From the NCBI RefSeq assembly GCF_018327645.1, contig NZ_BMAY01000003.1, forward strand, positions 63,514-127,513: a DNA stretch of 64,000 nucleotides. The letters run 5' to 3'. The notes under the pieces were generated by a model. The model saw nothing but the letters and a program-made list of their open reading frames with translations. It made no database searches and was not told the origin of the DNA. Positions 24,690-34,751 of the stretch are shown one piece after another (positions within the stretch are counted from its first letter, which is position 1; every line of letters begins with the position of its first letter). This DNA comes from Lactobacillus corticis (lineage in GTDB: Bacteria; Bacillota; Bacilli; Lactobacillales; Lactobacillaceae). Position numbers and translations under genes: made by a program.

Positions 24690-27335
24690 ATGGCCAAAGA
24701 AAAAATGCTGCTGATTGACGGTAATTCATTAGCTTTTAGAGGTTTTTATGCCTTATACCGTCAACTTGATAAGTTTATTAGTCCGGATGGTTTGCACACG
24801 AACGCAATCTATTCCTTCAAAAACATGTTAGATGCAATTCTCAAGCAAGTTCAACCAGACTATTGTTTGGTGGCTTTTGATGCCGGCAAGACTACCTTTA
24901 GAACGAGAATGTATCAAGATTACAAGGGGGGCAGACAAAAAACCCCAAGCGAGTTGCTGGAACAAATTCCCGTCATTCAAGAACTTTTGACGGATTTGGG
25001 AATTAAGCAATACCAGCTAAATGATTATGAAGCCGATGACATTGTGGGGACAATGTCGTTAATGGCTGAAGAGGCTGGGATGGAAGTTACGATCTACACC
25101 GGGGATCGCGATTTAACCCAATTAGCTTCAGACTCCACAACTGTTTTGATTACCAAAAATGGGGTTGGCGAAACCGAAGCCTACACGCCAGAACATATGA
25201 TGGAAGAGTACGGCGTAACTCCAACCCAATTTATTGACGTCAAGGCCTTAATGGGTGACAATTCGGATAATTATCCAGGCGTTACGAAAGTTGGTCCCAA
25301 GACGGCTAGTCGCCTAATTGCCAAATACGGTTCGCTAGAAGGGGTTTATGATCATTTGGATGACATGAAAGCTTCGAAGCTGAAGGAAAATCTGCAAAAC
25401 GACCGGGATAAGGCTGAACTTGGGAAAAAATTGGCCACGATTGAGCGCCATTCACCTGTTGAACTAGCAATTCCTGACCTCAAGCTAGGGACGGGCGATC
25501 CTGTCAAATTGCGCCGATTATACGAACGGCTGGGGATGAAGAGCTTTTTAGCTGGTTTAGCAACTGGCGGCGAGGATGACCAGGTCAAGGTTAATTATGG
25601 TTATATTGAGCTCACTGAAAAAAATCTGGCGGACTTTAAGCCAGCTGGTGAAAGTGATTTTTACCTGGAAATGTTGGGCGAAAATTACCACTTGGCCGAT
25701 TTTGTAGGTTTTGCGATCAAGACCAATGGTCAAATATATGTTTCTAAAGATGTTGCTTTGCTAACTGAAGCACCCCTGGTCGACTTTTTGACAGGGGATT
25801 TAGTTAAGAATGTTTTTGATATTAAGCGCACTTATGTTGGTTTGCACCGGTTAGGCGTGACGCCACAGAATTTTGCTTATGACATGCTGCTGGCTTCATA
25901 CCTGATTAATAATGAAAATAACTCAGATGATTTAGGCGAAATTGCGCACCTGTATGACAATTATCAAGTAAAAACCGACCTCGAAGTCTATGGCAAGGGT
26001 AAAAAGATGGCAGTGCCCGAAGATGAGGTGCTGTTCAATCACTTAGCCGGCAAAGTTTCAGTTATTGGCGAATTAAAGCAGCAACTCCTGGCCAAACTCA
26101 AAGAACATGAGCAAGATGCCTTGTTTGACGAGATTGAACAACCTCTGGCTTTCGTTTTAGCCAAAATGGAAATTATCGGGATGAAGGTTGTTCCTGGCAG
26201 TTTAGTGCAGCTGCAAAGCGAATTTTCGGCCAAATTGACGCAATTGGAAGATTCGATTTACCAAGCTGCCGGCGAACGCTTTAATTTAAATTCACCGAAA
26301 CAATTAGGTCAGATTCTGTTTGAAAAATTACACTTGCCGGTAATCAAAAAGACCAAGACAGGGTATTCAACCAGCGTCGAAGTTTTGGACCAATTAAAAA
26401 ACGCTAGCCCGATTGTCAACATGATTTTAGAGTATCGGCAGATTTCCAAGATTCAATCGACTTACGTTAAGGGGCTGTTAGATACGATTCAAACTGATGG
26501 GCGCATCCACAGTCGCTATCTGCAAACGCAAACAGCAACCGGCCGCTTGTCTAGCGTTGATCCTAATTTGCAAAATATCCCAACCAGAACGGATGAGGGC
26601 AAGCAGATTCGCAAGGCTTTCGTGGCCAGCGAAAAGGATGGCTATATCTTCAGTTGTGACTATTCGCAAGTTGAACTGCGGGTTTTAGCTCATGTTTCTG
26701 GGGATGAAAACATGCAAGAGGCATTCAAGACCGGGTATGACATTCACGCTCATACTGCCATGCGGATTTTCCATTTAAAGAGTCCCGAAGAAGTTACGCC
26801 TCTGCAGCGGCGCCATGCCAAGGCAGTTAATTTTGGGATTGTATATGGCATTTCAGACTATGGCTTGTCCAAAAACTTAGGAATAACGCGGAAGCAGGCC
26901 AAAGAATTTATTACTAGTTATTTTGACCAATATCCGCAAATCAAGACCTATATGGATAAGGCAGTTAAAGTTGCGCGCGAAAAGGGCTATGCCGAAACTA
27001 TCATGCACCGCAGACGCTATTTGCCAGATATCAACGCCAAGAACTTTAACGTTAGATCGTTTGCGGAAAGAACAGCCATCAATTCTCCAATTCAAGGCTC
27101 AGCTGCCGATATCATCAAAATTGCGATGATCAATTTGGAAAAAGAGCTGGAAAAGCGGCAGCTTAAGTCAAAATTAGTCCTCCAGGTTCATGACGAATTG
27201 ATTCTTGATGTTCCTAAAGAAGAACTGGAAACTATTAAAAAACTGGTGCCGGAAGTAATGCAGAATGCGGTTAAGCTGGATGTTCCGCTAATTGCTGATA
27301 TTGGATATGGTCATACTTGGTATGATGCAAAGTAG
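24690..27335 (+). CDS. polA: DNA polymerase I
   Basis: The 881-aa enzyme has an N-terminal 5'-3' exonuclease (about 1-290, with LLIDGNSLAFRGF and GDRDLTQL), a degenerate 3'-5' exonuclease domain, and the family A polymerase: motif A DYSQVELRVLAH (about 657), motif B RRHAKAVNFGIVYG (about 709), motif C QVHDELILD (about 832). It functions in Okazaki fragment processing and repair. Only GCAGATTAGT lies before the ATG, with no Shine-Dalgarno, because an IS607-type element lies between it and the AAAGGAGG at 22796. A second possible start is the ATG six codons in, likewise without a site. It leads the polA-mutM-coaE-nrdR-dnaB-dnaI run. Confidence 0.96.
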   Translation: MAKEKMLLIDGNSLAFRGFYALYRQLDKFISPDGLHTNAIYSFKNMLDAILKQVQPDYCLVAFDAGKTTFRTRMYQDYKGGRQKTPSELLEQIPVIQELLTDLGIKQYQLNDYEADDIVGTMSLMAEEAGMEVTIYTGDRDLTQLASDSTTVLITKNGVGETEAYTPEHMMEEYGVTPTQFIDVKALMGDNSDNYPGVTKVGPKTASRLIAKYGSLEGVYDHLDDMKASKLKENLQNDRDKAELGKKLATIERHSPVELAIPDLKLGTGDPVKLRRLYERLGMKSFLAGLATGGEDDQVKVNYGYIELTEKNLADFKPAGESDFYLEMLGENYHLADFVGFAIKTNGQIYVSKDVALLTEAPLVDFLTGDLVKNVFDIKRTYVGLHRLGVTPQNFAYDMLLASYLINNENNSDDLGEIAHLYDNYQVKTDLEVYGKGKKMAVPEDEVLFNHLAGKVSVIGELKQQLLAKLKEHEQDALFDEIEQPLAFVLAKMEIIGMKVVPGSLVQLQSEFSAKLTQLEDSIYQAAGERFNLNSPKQLGQILFEKLHLPVIKKTKTGYSTSVEVLDQLKNASPIVNMILEYRQISKIQSTYVKGLLDTIQTDGRIHSRYLQTQTATGRLSSVDPNLQNIPTRTDEGKQIRKAFVASEKDGYIFSCDYSQVELRVLAHVSGDENMQEAFKTGYDIHAHTAMRIFHLKSPEEVTPLQRRHAKAVNFGIVYGISDYGLSKNLGITRKQAKEFITSYFDQYPQIKTYMDKAVKVAREKGYAETIMHRRRYLPDINAKNFNVRSFAERTAINSPIQGSAADIIKIAMINLEKELEKRQLKSKLVLQVHDELILDVPKEELETIKKLVPEVMQNAVKLDVPLIADIGYGHTWYDAK

Positions 27336-27342
27336 GTAAAGA

Positions 27343-28173
27343 ATGCCAGAATTACCAGAAGTTGAAACGGTAAGGCGAACGCTTTTGCCGCTGATTAAAG
27401 GAAAAACCATCAAAAAAGTCGTTTTGTGGTATCCCAAAATTGTTGAAAACCCGCCTGAGGAATTTATTGCAGCCTTAAAGGGAGAGCAAATTGAGACAAT
27501 TGACCGGGAAGCTAAATTTTTAGAATTTCGCTTGTCTAACCACTTAACTTTGGTCTCGCATTTGCGGATGGAGGGAAAGTATCGCTTGACAGTTCCGCAA
27601 GAAGCTAAGGATAAGCACGACCATGTAGAATTTATTTTCACGGATGGAACGGCCTTGCGCTACAACGATGTGCGCAAATTTGGACGCATGCAGCTAGTAG
27701 CGACTGGCAGCGAAAAAAGCAGCACGGGAATTGGCAAATTGGGGCCTGACGCCTTAACGCCGGGCTTTACGGCCGCTGGCTTTGTGCGAGCCTTGGCCAA
27801 GAAGCATAAAAATATCAAGAATACGCTCCTCGATCAGACTGTCGTTAGTGGTCTGGGAAATATTTATGTTGATGAGGTTTTATGGCGGGCCAAAATTCAT
27901 CCGCTGAGTCTAGCGGATAAAATCCCTGTTTCGCGCGTAAAAAAACTGCATAAACAAATCCAGGAAATTTTACAAGAAGCTATTTCTTTGGGTGGAACCA
28001 CGGTGCACTCCTATTTGGACGCCAACGGTCACGCCGGTGGCTTTCAAGCAAAACTGCAGGTTTATGGTCATAGCGGCGAGGAGTGTCCGCGTTGTGGCCA
28101 TAAATTTGCCAAAATTAAAGTAAACGGGCGAGGGACGACTTTTTGCCCTCATTGTCAGAAGGAATATCTATGA
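27343..28173 (+). CDS. mutM: Formamidopyrimidine-DNA glycosylase MutM
   Basis: The 276-aa glycosylase/AP lyase starts MPELPEVETV, with catalytic Pro2 and Glu3, and ends with the zinc finger CPRCGHK...CPHCQ (about 248-271). It removes 8-oxoguanine and other damaged purines. It lies 7 bp after polA and overlaps coaE by 4 bp (ATGA), a conserved order in lactobacilli. Confidence 0.97.
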   Translation: MPELPEVETVRRTLLPLIKGKTIKKVVLWYPKIVENPPEEFIAALKGEQIETIDREAKFLEFRLSNHLTLVSHLRMEGKYRLTVPQEAKDKHDHVEFIFTDGTALRYNDVRKFGRMQLVATGSEKSSTGIGKLGPDALTPGFTAAGFVRALAKKHKNIKNTLLDQTVVSGLGNIYVDEVLWRAKIHPLSLADKIPVSRVKKLHKQIQEILQEAISLGGTTVHSYLDANGHAGGFQAKLQVYGHSGEECPRCGHKFAKIKVNGRGTTFCPHCQKEYL

Positions 28174-28772
28174 CCTTTATTTTAGGATTAACTGGCGGCA
28201 TTGCTACAGGCAAGTCAGTAGCCGATCAGTACTTTAAAGCGCAAAAACTGCCCGTGGTGGACAGTGACCAAATCGCCCACCGCTTAATGGAACCGGGCCA
28301 AAGCAGCTGGCAGGCAATACTGGCTCATTTTGGAAGTGCCTATCTCAACCCGGACCAAACCATTAACCGAAAAAAGTTGGGGCATTTGGTCTTTAGCAAC
28401 CCGCAAGCCTTGGCTAAACTGAATGAATTGACGCATCCCTTAATCTTAGCGGAAATTCGTTCAGAACTAGCTGCTTACCGTGCTGCTGGCAAAAAAATCG
28501 TTATCTATGATGCCCCACTAATGCTGGAAACAGGCAGTCAGCGCTTATGTGACAAGGTGTTGGTAATTAGCTTGCCGCATCAATTGCAAATAGAGCGGCT
28601 GATGGCGCGAGATGGGCTAAGTCAAGGTCAAGCTGAAGCCAGAATAGCCAGTCAAATGCCTTTAGCAGAAAAAGTGGCAAAAGCTGATTATGTCATCGAA
28701 AATACTGGTACAATAAAAGATCTAGAGCGCAAATTAGCGCAGTTACTTGAGGATTTAGAAAGCGAGGCCTAG
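28170..28772 (+). CDS. coaE: Dephospho-CoA kinase CoaE
   Basis: The 200-aa kinase has the P-loop GLTGGIATGKS (about 6-16) and a central YDAPLMLETG block typical of CoaE. It completes coenzyme A synthesis. The frame opens at 28143, but GAAGGAAT at 28158-28165 and the ATGA overlap with mutM mark the ATG at 28170 as the start. The C-terminus ends 2 bp before nrdR. Confidence 0.96.
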   Translation: MTFILGLTGGIATGKSVADQYFKAQKLPVVDSDQIAHRLMEPGQSSWQAILAHFGSAYLNPDQTINRKKLGHLVFSNPQALAKLNELTHPLILAEIRSELAAYRAAGKKIVIYDAPLMLETGSQRLCDKVLVISLPHQLQIERLMARDGLSQGQAEARIASQMPLAEKVAKADYVIENTGTIKDLERKLAQLLEDLESEA

Positions 28773-28774
28773 TT

Positions 28775-29263
28775 ATGGAATGTCCAAACTGTCATCAAAA
28801 TTCATCAAGAGTAATCGACTCTCGTCCCAGCGATGAGAACCGCGCGATTCGTCGCCGGCGGGAATGTGAAAATTGTGGTTACCGTTTTACTACTTTTGAG
28901 CGGGTGGAAGCAACGCCATTATTAGTTATTAAAAATGATGGGACGCGCGAACCATTCAGTCGCAAAAAGATTATGCATGGAGTAGTGGCGGCTGGCCAAA
29001 AACGCCCGATTACCAGTGATCAGTTTGAGAAATTGGTGGACGACGTTGAAAATAAAGTCCGTAAAGAAGGGGTCAGCGAGATTTCTTCCAAGAAAATTGG
29101 ACAATTTGTTATGGATGATTTGGCCGAACTGGATGATGTTGCCTATATTCGTTTTGCTTCGATTTATCGTGAATTCAAGGATATGTCCAGTTTCATGAAG
29201 ACGATGGAAGATATGATGGCCAAACGCGAAAATGAAAAGGCCGACAAAGGAGAGGACAAGTAG
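28775..29263 (+). CDS. nrdR: Transcriptional repressor NrdR
   Basis: The 162-aa protein has an N-terminal zinc ribbon (Cys3, Cys6, Cys31, Cys34) and an ATP-cone domain (about 49-139, VIKNDGTREPFSRKKI onward). It senses the dATP/ATP balance and represses ribonucleotide reductase genes. It is placed between coaE and dnaB in the replication cluster. The C-terminal tail is charged. Its stop shares a base with the GTG just before the dnaB start. Confidence 0.97.
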   Translation: MECPNCHQNSSRVIDSRPSDENRAIRRRRECENCGYRFTTFERVEATPLLVIKNDGTREPFSRKKIMHGVVAAGQKRPITSDQFEKLVDDVENKVRKEGVSEISSKKIGQFVMDDLAELDDVAYIRFASIYREFKDMSSFMKTMEDMMAKRENEKADKGEDK

Positions 29264-29265
29264 TG

Positions 29266-30636
29266 ATGTATGAGACCTCAGATCCGAAAAAGCATTACTT
29301 CATAGCTAATACGGTGCCGCTTTTTCCTAGCGATTTGAAAGTCTTGACAAAACTTTATCAGCCGCTTGTCGGAGCAATGGCGGTCAGTCTGTACCAGACT
29401 TTAATTCAGAATTATAGCTATGACCAGTTATTAGCCCAAACCAATACCCTCTATCAGCTACAAGAAATGTTGGATTGTAGTTTAGAGCAGCTGTTTTCGG
29501 CTTTACACAAGTTAGAGGCCACAGGTTTAGTGCGCACTTTTTTAAGCAAGAATATCCACATGGAATTGTTGGTTTTTCGTCTGCAAAAAGTGCCTTCAAG
29601 CAGCGAATTTTTTGCGACCAGTTTGCTTAGCAGCTTGCTGCGCGAGAAAGTTGGCGATTTAACTTTTCAAACTTTAAGCCAAGAATTCGCCCAAATCACC
29701 AAGAGTCAGCAGCGCAAAATTGAAACTGATCAAGAGGTTTCAGCGAGCTTTTTTGAAGTGTTCACCTTGCCAGAAGCCGAAGCGATTACGCCTTCGGATG
29801 AGGTGCAGCAGGCAGCAATTGACAATCAAGATGCAAAACTAGCCCCAGCTAATGTTGCTGACCAGGATCAGGTTGATTGGCAGCTGATGGCCGATTTGTT
29901 TGATCGCAATCAAATCTCGCCAAATGATTTAAAGCAGTACAAGTTTGAACTGGCGAGTTTGATGAATTTGTACGGCCTATCGGAAGCGGAAATGGTGGAA
30001 GAATTATTGCCAACGCTTAAAGGCGGACACCATATTGATATGCAGGCAGTGAAACGCGACTTATTGGCAAATTGGCGCGGCGTCCATAATGATCAAAGAA
30101 CGCAGGCCTATTTTAAGCAGCCTGAAGAAAAAGCCGGCTTAAGCGCGGCCCAAAAGTCAGCCTTGGCCAAGGTTAAAGGGCTGACTGAAGCCGACCGGGC
30201 AATCTTAGTTGAAGTAAATCGCTATGCGCCAATGCGTTATTTAGAGCATCTAAGAGCACAAAAGGGCGGCAAGGTTTTGACCAATGAGCGCTACATTATC
30301 AAAGATTTAAAAGATCAATGGGGCATGGCCGACAATCTGATTAATCTTTTGCTGCACACTGCGCTGGTTGATATGGATAATTCAACTTTGAATCGCAACT
30401 TAGTGGAAAAGACGGCCAATGATTGGATGCAAAATCAAGTAGTTAGTCCAGTTGATGCTCTTTTGTACATGCACAAGCGAAATGAGCAAATGGCCCACCT
30501 GCATACGCGCAAGCGTCCAATGAAGGTAATTGAAGGGACAGATTGGTCCAAGCAGCCGGTTAAGCAAGAAACTAAGGTCGATTTAGAGAAAATGAATCAG
30601 ATCTTTAAAGAATTTAGCCGGAAAAAAACTAAGTAG
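29266..30636 (+). CDS. dnaB: Replication initiation and membrane attachment protein DnaB
   Basis: The 456-aa protein matches Firmicute DnaB (not the helicase of that name): two DnaB/DnaD-type winged or helical modules, near residues 20-110 and 200-270, and a C-terminal DnaB_2-like region near 310-385. With DnaI and DnaD it loads the DnaC helicase at oriC. AAAGGAGAGG at 29245-29254 serves the ATG at 29266; a GTG immediately upstream is less likely. It is 8 bp upstream of dnaI. Confidence 0.92.
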   Translation: MYETSDPKKHYFIANTVPLFPSDLKVLTKLYQPLVGAMAVSLYQTLIQNYSYDQLLAQTNTLYQLQEMLDCSLEQLFSALHKLEATGLVRTFLSKNIHMELLVFRLQKVPSSSEFFATSLLSSLLREKVGDLTFQTLSQEFAQITKSQQRKIETDQEVSASFFEVFTLPEAEAITPSDEVQQAAIDNQDAKLAPANVADQDQVDWQLMADLFDRNQISPNDLKQYKFELASLMNLYGLSEAEMVEELLPTLKGGHHIDMQAVKRDLLANWRGVHNDQRTQAYFKQPEEKAGLSAAQKSALAKVKGLTEADRAILVEVNRYAPMRYLEHLRAQKGGKVLTNERYIIKDLKDQWGMADNLINLLLHTALVDMDNSTLNRNLVEKTANDWMQNQVVSPVDALLYMHKRNEQMAHLHTRKRPMKVIEGTDWSKQPVKQETKVDLEKMNQIFKEFSRKKTK

Positions 30637-30644
30637 GTGATTTG

Positions 30645-31544
30645 ATGGAAAAAATCAGCGACATTTTGAAGCGCGTCTTAAAGGACAAAGATTTAGGAAA
30701 TGTTGATCAACTTTGGCAAGAGGTGAAGTCTGATCCAGAGATTCGACATTTTTTGGCTGCTCATAAAGATGAAATTCCCCCAGAAGCACAAAAAACTAGT
30801 TTGGCGGTTTTGTACGAATTCTATAATCAGCGTCGTCATCCTGATAAGGTGCTGGCTGGTTATGAACCCGAATTATTTATGAACGACGGCGTGATTTCGG
30901 TTCGCTACAAAAAAACGCGTCAGCAGCAAGCTAAAGAAGATGCTGCTCAAAAACGCAAAAACGTGACTTTAATTGATTTGCCTAAACAATTAAGGGATGT
31001 TGAACTTGATGAAATTGACCAAACCGAAAGCCGAATCGCAGCCTTAGGAGCAATGGGTGATTTTTTGGCTAAAGTTAAAGCAGGAGATCATCCGCAGGGA
31101 ATTTACCTCAGCGGCGCTTATGGCGTGGGCAAGACTTACATTCTAGCGGGTTTAGCTAATGGCTATGCCGGACTAGGCAAGAAAGTAATTTTCCTGCACG
31201 TGCCCACTTTTATTGCTGGTTTATCCGACCACTTTAGCGACAATAGTTTAAGCCAAGAAATCAACCGCGTGAGCACTTGTGATTTGTTGATCCTAGACGA
31301 TATCGGGGCGGAGACGCTAAGTCAATGGTCACGAGATGATGTCTTGGGAGTAATTCTGCAGCACCGGATGGACAATGATTTGCCTACTTTCTTTTCCTCG
31401 AATTTATCGATGGAAGAATTAGAGCGGCATTTTGCGCAAGTCCGCGACGTGGATGACCGGGTAAAAGGTGCGCGGATCATGGAACGGGTGCGCTATTTAG
31501 CTAAAGAAATCACCGTCGGTGGCAAGAATCGCCGAAGACGCTAA
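30645..31544 (+). CDS. dnaI: Primosomal helicase loader DnaI
   Basis: The 299-aa AAA+ ATPase has an N-terminal DnaI domain (about 1-90), Walker A GAYGVGKT (about 158-165), Walker B LLILDDIGAE (about 218-227) and a sensor region near FSSNLS. It places the replicative helicase at origins. AGGTGA lies 8 nt before the ATG at 30645; the upstream TTG at 30642 is unlikely to be used. It ends the replication run before the thrS leader. Confidence 0.95.
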   Translation: MEKISDILKRVLKDKDLGNVDQLWQEVKSDPEIRHFLAAHKDEIPPEAQKTSLAVLYEFYNQRRHPDKVLAGYEPELFMNDGVISVRYKKTRQQQAKEDAAQKRKNVTLIDLPKQLRDVELDEIDQTESRIAALGAMGDFLAKVKAGDHPQGIYLSGAYGVGKTYILAGLANGYAGLGKKVIFLHVPTFIAGLSDHFSDNSLSQEINRVSTCDLLILDDIGAETLSQWSRDDVLGVILQHRMDNDLPTFFSSNLSMEELERHFAQVRDVDDRVKGARIMERVRYLAKEITVGGKNRRRR

Positions 31545-31561
31545 TTTTTTAACTGAAAACC

Positions 31562-31817
31562 TTGCATCTGTGAAAGGAAGTTCTATAATAATATTCATAG
31601 ATCAGGAACATGACGCCCCCTCCTCAGAGAGTTGGACCTAGTTCTGGAAGTCCGACACGGGTTGGCGCCCCACTCCTGATCAACCTAAAATTTTTTTCTT
31701 GGCCGGATCCCGTTATCGATCCGTAGAGAGACTAGTGACGTCCTAGTCTGAATTTTGGGTGGAACCACGCTAATTAACGTCCCAGTACTATCGTTTGGTA
31801 GTACTGGGCTTTTTTAT
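31562..31817 (+). promoter_or_regulatory. T-box leader of thrS (tRNA-Thr responsive) with its promoter
   Basis: The promoter is TTGCAT (31562-31567)-16-TATAAT (31584-31589). The leader has a Stem I base-paired by GATCAGGA (31610 region) and TCCTGATC (31675 region), a candidate Thr specifier ACT at 31672-31674, the conserved T-box GGGTGGAACCACG at 31757-31769 and a terminator (stem 31781-31790/31799-31808, T run). Uncharged tRNA-Thr would stabilise the antiterminator and allow thrS expression. The specifier assignment is tentative. Confidence 0.92.
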
Positions 31818-31841
31818 TTTTCAAATTATTTGGAGGTTAAC

Positions 31842-33776
31842 ATGAGTTTTTCAATTAGTTTGCCTGATGGTTCAAAAAAGGATTTTGAATCAGCTTTATC
31901 AGTAGCTGATTTGGCAAAATCAATTGCCTCATCATTAGCAAAAGCTGCTGTAGCTGGCAAAGTAGATGGTGAAATTAAGCCGCTTGATTTTGTCTTGGAC
32001 CAAGACTGCGAAGTTGCCATTATTACCGATAAGGATGCTGAAGGTTTAGCTGTTCTGCGGGATTCTGCAGCTTTCGTTTTTGAAGCTGTAGCTCACAAGC
32101 ACTTTGCCGGGCTGCGTTTTGGTACTAGCAGCGCCCAAGATGACGGTTTTTACGTTGACACTGACAAAGATGAAACTCAAATTTCAGTTTCAGAATTGCC
32201 TGAATTAGAAAAAGCCATGGGCAAGGCGATTAAAGCTGGGCAAGCAATTGAACATGTACAATTGGCTAAGAGCGAATTAGCAGAAATCTTCAAGGATGAT
32301 CCATTTAAGTTGGACTTGCTCAAGCAGGAAGCTGATCCAGTTGATGCTTATAAATTAGGCGATTTTGTTGACTTTGGCTTCAAGGCTTTGGTTGCTAACA
32401 CAGGTAAGATTAAACACTTCAAATTGTTATCGGTAGCCGGTGCATATTGGCAAGGCAAGTCATCCAACCCAATGCTGCAAAGAATCTTTGGTACGGCATT
32501 CTTTAAGGAAAAGGATTTGGAAGCTGACTTGAAGCGCCGGGCAGAAATTAAGGAACGCGACCACAGAACGATCGGTCGCGACCTTGACCTCTTCTTCGTC
32601 GACCCAAAGGTTGGTGCCGGATTGCCATACTGGATGCCAAAGGGTGCAACGATTCGCCGGGTAATTGAACGCTATATTATCGACAAAGAAGTTGGTGACG
32701 GTTACCAACACGTTTATACGCCAGTTTTAATGAACCTAGATGCCTACAAGACTTCTGGTCACTGGCAACACTACCGTGACGACATGTTCCCACCAATGGA
32801 TATGGGTGACGGCGAAATGCTGGAATTGCGGCCAATGAACTGCCCAAGCCACATTCAAATTTACAAGCACCACATCCGTTCATACCGGGAATTGCCAATT
32901 CGGATTGCCGAATTAGGGATGATGCACCGTTACGAAAAGTCAGGTGCCTTGTCAGGTTTGCAACGTGTGCGTGAAATGACTTTAAATGACGGTCACACTT
33001 TTGTTGCTTTGGACCAAGTACAAGAAGAATTTGCCAAGATTTTGAAGCTGATCATGGATGTCTACAAGGACTTTGATATCACTGACTACTACTTCAGATT
33101 GTCTTACCGTGATCCTAAGAACACGGACAAGTACTTTGCCAATGATGAAATGTGGGAAAGAAGTCAAAGCATGCTGAAGGGTGCGATGGACGATTTAGGT
33201 CTTGACTACGTTGAAGCTGAAGGTGAAGCAGCCTTTTACGGTCCTAAGCTTGATATCCAAACCAAGACGGCTTTAGGCAATGATGAAACCATGTCAACCA
33301 TCCAACTTGACTTTATGTTGCCAGAACGCTTTGGCTTAACTTATGTTGGTGAAGATGGTCAAGAACACCGTCCAGTTATGATTCACCGTGGTATTGTTGG
33401 TACCATGGAAAGATTCATCGCTTACTTAACTGAAATTTACAAGGGTGCTTTCCCAACTTGGCTGGCACCAGAACAAGTTAACATTATTCCGGTTAACTTG
33501 GATGCTCACGGCGACTACGCTAAGAAGGTTAAGGAAGAATTGGTTAAGCAAGGCTTTAGAGCTGAAGTTGACTTTAGAAATGAAAAACTTGGCTATAAGA
33601 TTCGGGAAGCTCAAACTCAAAAAGTACCATACACTTTAGTTTTGGGTGATGACGAAATGAAGTCAGGCCAAGTTAATGTTCGTAAGTATGGCCAAGAAAA
33701 CTCAGAAGCAATGCCATTTGGTCAATTCTTAGTAGAGTTGACTGATGACGTTAAGTCATACTCGCGTGAAAAGTAA
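31842..33776 (+). CDS. thrS: Threonyl-tRNA synthetase
   Basis: The 644-aa class II synthetase has an N-terminal TGS domain (about 1-62), an editing domain (about 65-225), the catalytic core with MNCPSH (zinc Cys about 333), [15 protein letters not shown] (motif 2) and [10 protein letters not shown] (motif 3), and an anticodon-binding domain from about 540. The open frame extends upstream through the T-box, but TTTGGAGG at 31830-31837 and homology length select the ATG at 31842. It is controlled by the T-box leader. Confidence 0.97.
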   Translation: MSFSISLPDGSKKDFESALSVADLAKSIASSLAKAAVAGKVDGEIKPLDFVLDQDCEVAIITDKDAEGLAVLRDSAAFVFEAVAHKHFAGLRFGTSSAQDDGFYVDTDKDETQISVSELPELEKAMGKAIKAGQAIEHVQLAKSELAEIFKDDPFKLDLLKQEADPVDAYKLGDFVDFGFKALVANTGKIKHFKLLSVAGAYWQGKSSNPMLQRIFGTAFFKEKDLEADLKRRAEIKERDHRTIGRDLDLFFVDPKVGAGLPYWMPKGATIRRVIERYIIDKEVGDGYQHVYTPVLMNLDAYKTSGHWQHYRDDMFPPMDMGDGEMLELRPMNCPSHIQIYKHHIRSYRELPIRIAELGMMHRYEKSGALSGLQRVREMTLNDGHTFVALDQVQEEFAKILKLIMDVYKDFDITDYYFRLSYRDPKNTDKYFANDEMWERSQSMLKGAMDDLGLDYVEAEGEAAFYGPKLDIQTKTALGNDETMSTIQLDFMLPERFGLTYVGEDGQEHRPVMIHRGIVGTMERFIAYLTEIYKGAFPTWLAPEQVNIIPVNLDAHGDYAKKVKEELVKQGFRAEVDFRNEKLGYKIREAQTQKVPYTLVLGDDEMKSGQVNVRKYGQENSEAMPFGQFLVELTDDVKSYSREK

Positions 33777-33784
33777 AAATAGGC

Positions 33785-33926
33785 TTGACGAAAAAATAGT
33801 TAACGAGTATAATTTTTATCTAGTTGAGAACAAGAAGAAGCTCGCGCTTCTCGCCTAAGTTAGACAACCTCTGGGCTAATCGATATTTTCTGTTGATTAA
33901 GCGCGGGTTTTGATGCCCGCGCTTTT
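33785..33926 (+). promoter_or_regulatory. Promoter and structured leader of the infC-rpmI-rplT operon (L20-leader type)
   Basis: TTGACG (33785-33790)-17-TATAAT (33808-33813) is a strong promoter. The leader has paired segments and ends in a terminator: AAGCGCGGG with CCCGCGCTT (33899-33924), then T-rich sequence. In Firmicutes this leader is bound by ribosomal protein L20, which stabilises the terminator and represses the operon. The position and architecture match, but I did not fold the full structure. Confidence 0.75.
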
Positions 33927-33959
33927 CTTGTCCTCAAATTAACACGGAGGTGAACAGTC

Positions 33960-34493
33960 ATAGCAAGGAATTTAATTTTAAACGATCAAATTCGCGCCCG
34001 CGAAGTTCGTTTAATTAATGAAGATGGTCAGCAAGTTGGCGTGATGAGTAAGCAACAAGCCCTGCTTGAAGCTGGAAAAGCTGATTTAGACTTAGTGCTT
34101 ATTTCGCCTAATGCCAAGCCACCGGTTGCCCGAATCATGGACTACGGGAAGTACCGTTTTGAACAACAAAAGAAACAAAAGGAATCTCGTAAGAATTCTA
34201 AGACTGTAAGCGTCAAAGAAATTCGCTTAAGTCCAACGATTGAAGGCAACGACTTTGACACCAAGTTGAAACATGTTCAAAAGTTCCTTACTAAAGAAGG
34301 GGCTAAAGTTCGTGTGTCAATTCGTTTCAGAGGTCGAGCAATCACTCATAAGGAATTAGGACAACAAGTATTGGAAAAAATGGCCGATGCTACCTCAGAC
34401 ATTGCTACTGTAATTAGCAAGCCTAAGATGGAAGGCCGGTCCATGTTTTTAATGCTTGCTCCTAAGAGTGATAAAGACAAAAAGAAGAATTAG
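33960..34493 (+). CDS. infC: Translation initiation factor IF-3, with a non-standard AUA start
   Basis: The 177-aa protein ([20 protein letters not shown] at the N-terminus after the initiator) covers the complete IF-3 fold, with the N-domain (about 1-75) and the C-domain with [10 protein letters not shown] and RFRGRA. No ATG, GTG or TTG fits its N-terminus; GGAGGTG at 33946-33952 is 7 nt from an ATA codon at 33960. A start at the in-frame ATG at 34041 would remove 27 conserved residues. IF-3 is known to use AUU or other rare starts so that it can repress its own synthesis. It is followed by rpmI and rplT. Confidence 0.92.
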   Translation: MARNLILNDQIRAREVRLINEDGQQVGVMSKQQALLEAGKADLDLVLISPNAKPPVARIMDYGKYRFEQQKKQKESRKNSKTVSVKEIRLSPTIEGNDFDTKLKHVQKFLTKEGAKVRVSIRFRGRAITHKELGQQVLEKMADATSDIATVISKPKMEGRSMFLMLAPKSDKDKKKN

Positions 34494-34513
34494 TTAATTG
34501 GAGGAATTTAACC

Positions 34514-34714
34514 ATGCCAAAGATGAAAACCCACCGCGCTTCTGCAAAGCGTTTTAAGAGAACTGCTAACGGCGGTTTGAAGCGTCACCACGCTTTTACT
34601 GGTCACCGTTTCCACGGTAAGACTAAGAAGCAACGTCGTCATTTGAGAAAAGCTGCTATGGTTTCACGCAGCGACTTGAAGCGCATCAAACAGATGCTTT
34701 CCCAAATGCGTTAA
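34514..34714 (+). CDS. rpmI: 50S ribosomal protein L35
   Basis: The 66-aa, strongly basic protein starts [20 protein letters not shown], the L35 signature. TTGGAGGAA precedes the ATG. It lies between infC and rplT in the standard operon order. Confidence 0.98.
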   Translation: MPKMKTHRASAKRFKRTANGGLKRHHAFTGHRFHGKTKKQRRHLRKAAMVSRSDLKRIKQMLSQMR

Positions 34715-34751
34715 TTAACTAACTAGACAACGATATTAGGAGGAATTTCAG

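Noticed and set aside
29263-29265. GTG start for dnaB
   Set aside because: The GTG and the ATG at 29266 are adjacent; the ATG is the normal choice at the same Shine-Dalgarno.
31755-31841. In-frame N-terminal extension of thrS
   Set aside because: It is the T-box and terminator of the leader; the strong TTTGGAGG and the TGS domain begin only at 31842.
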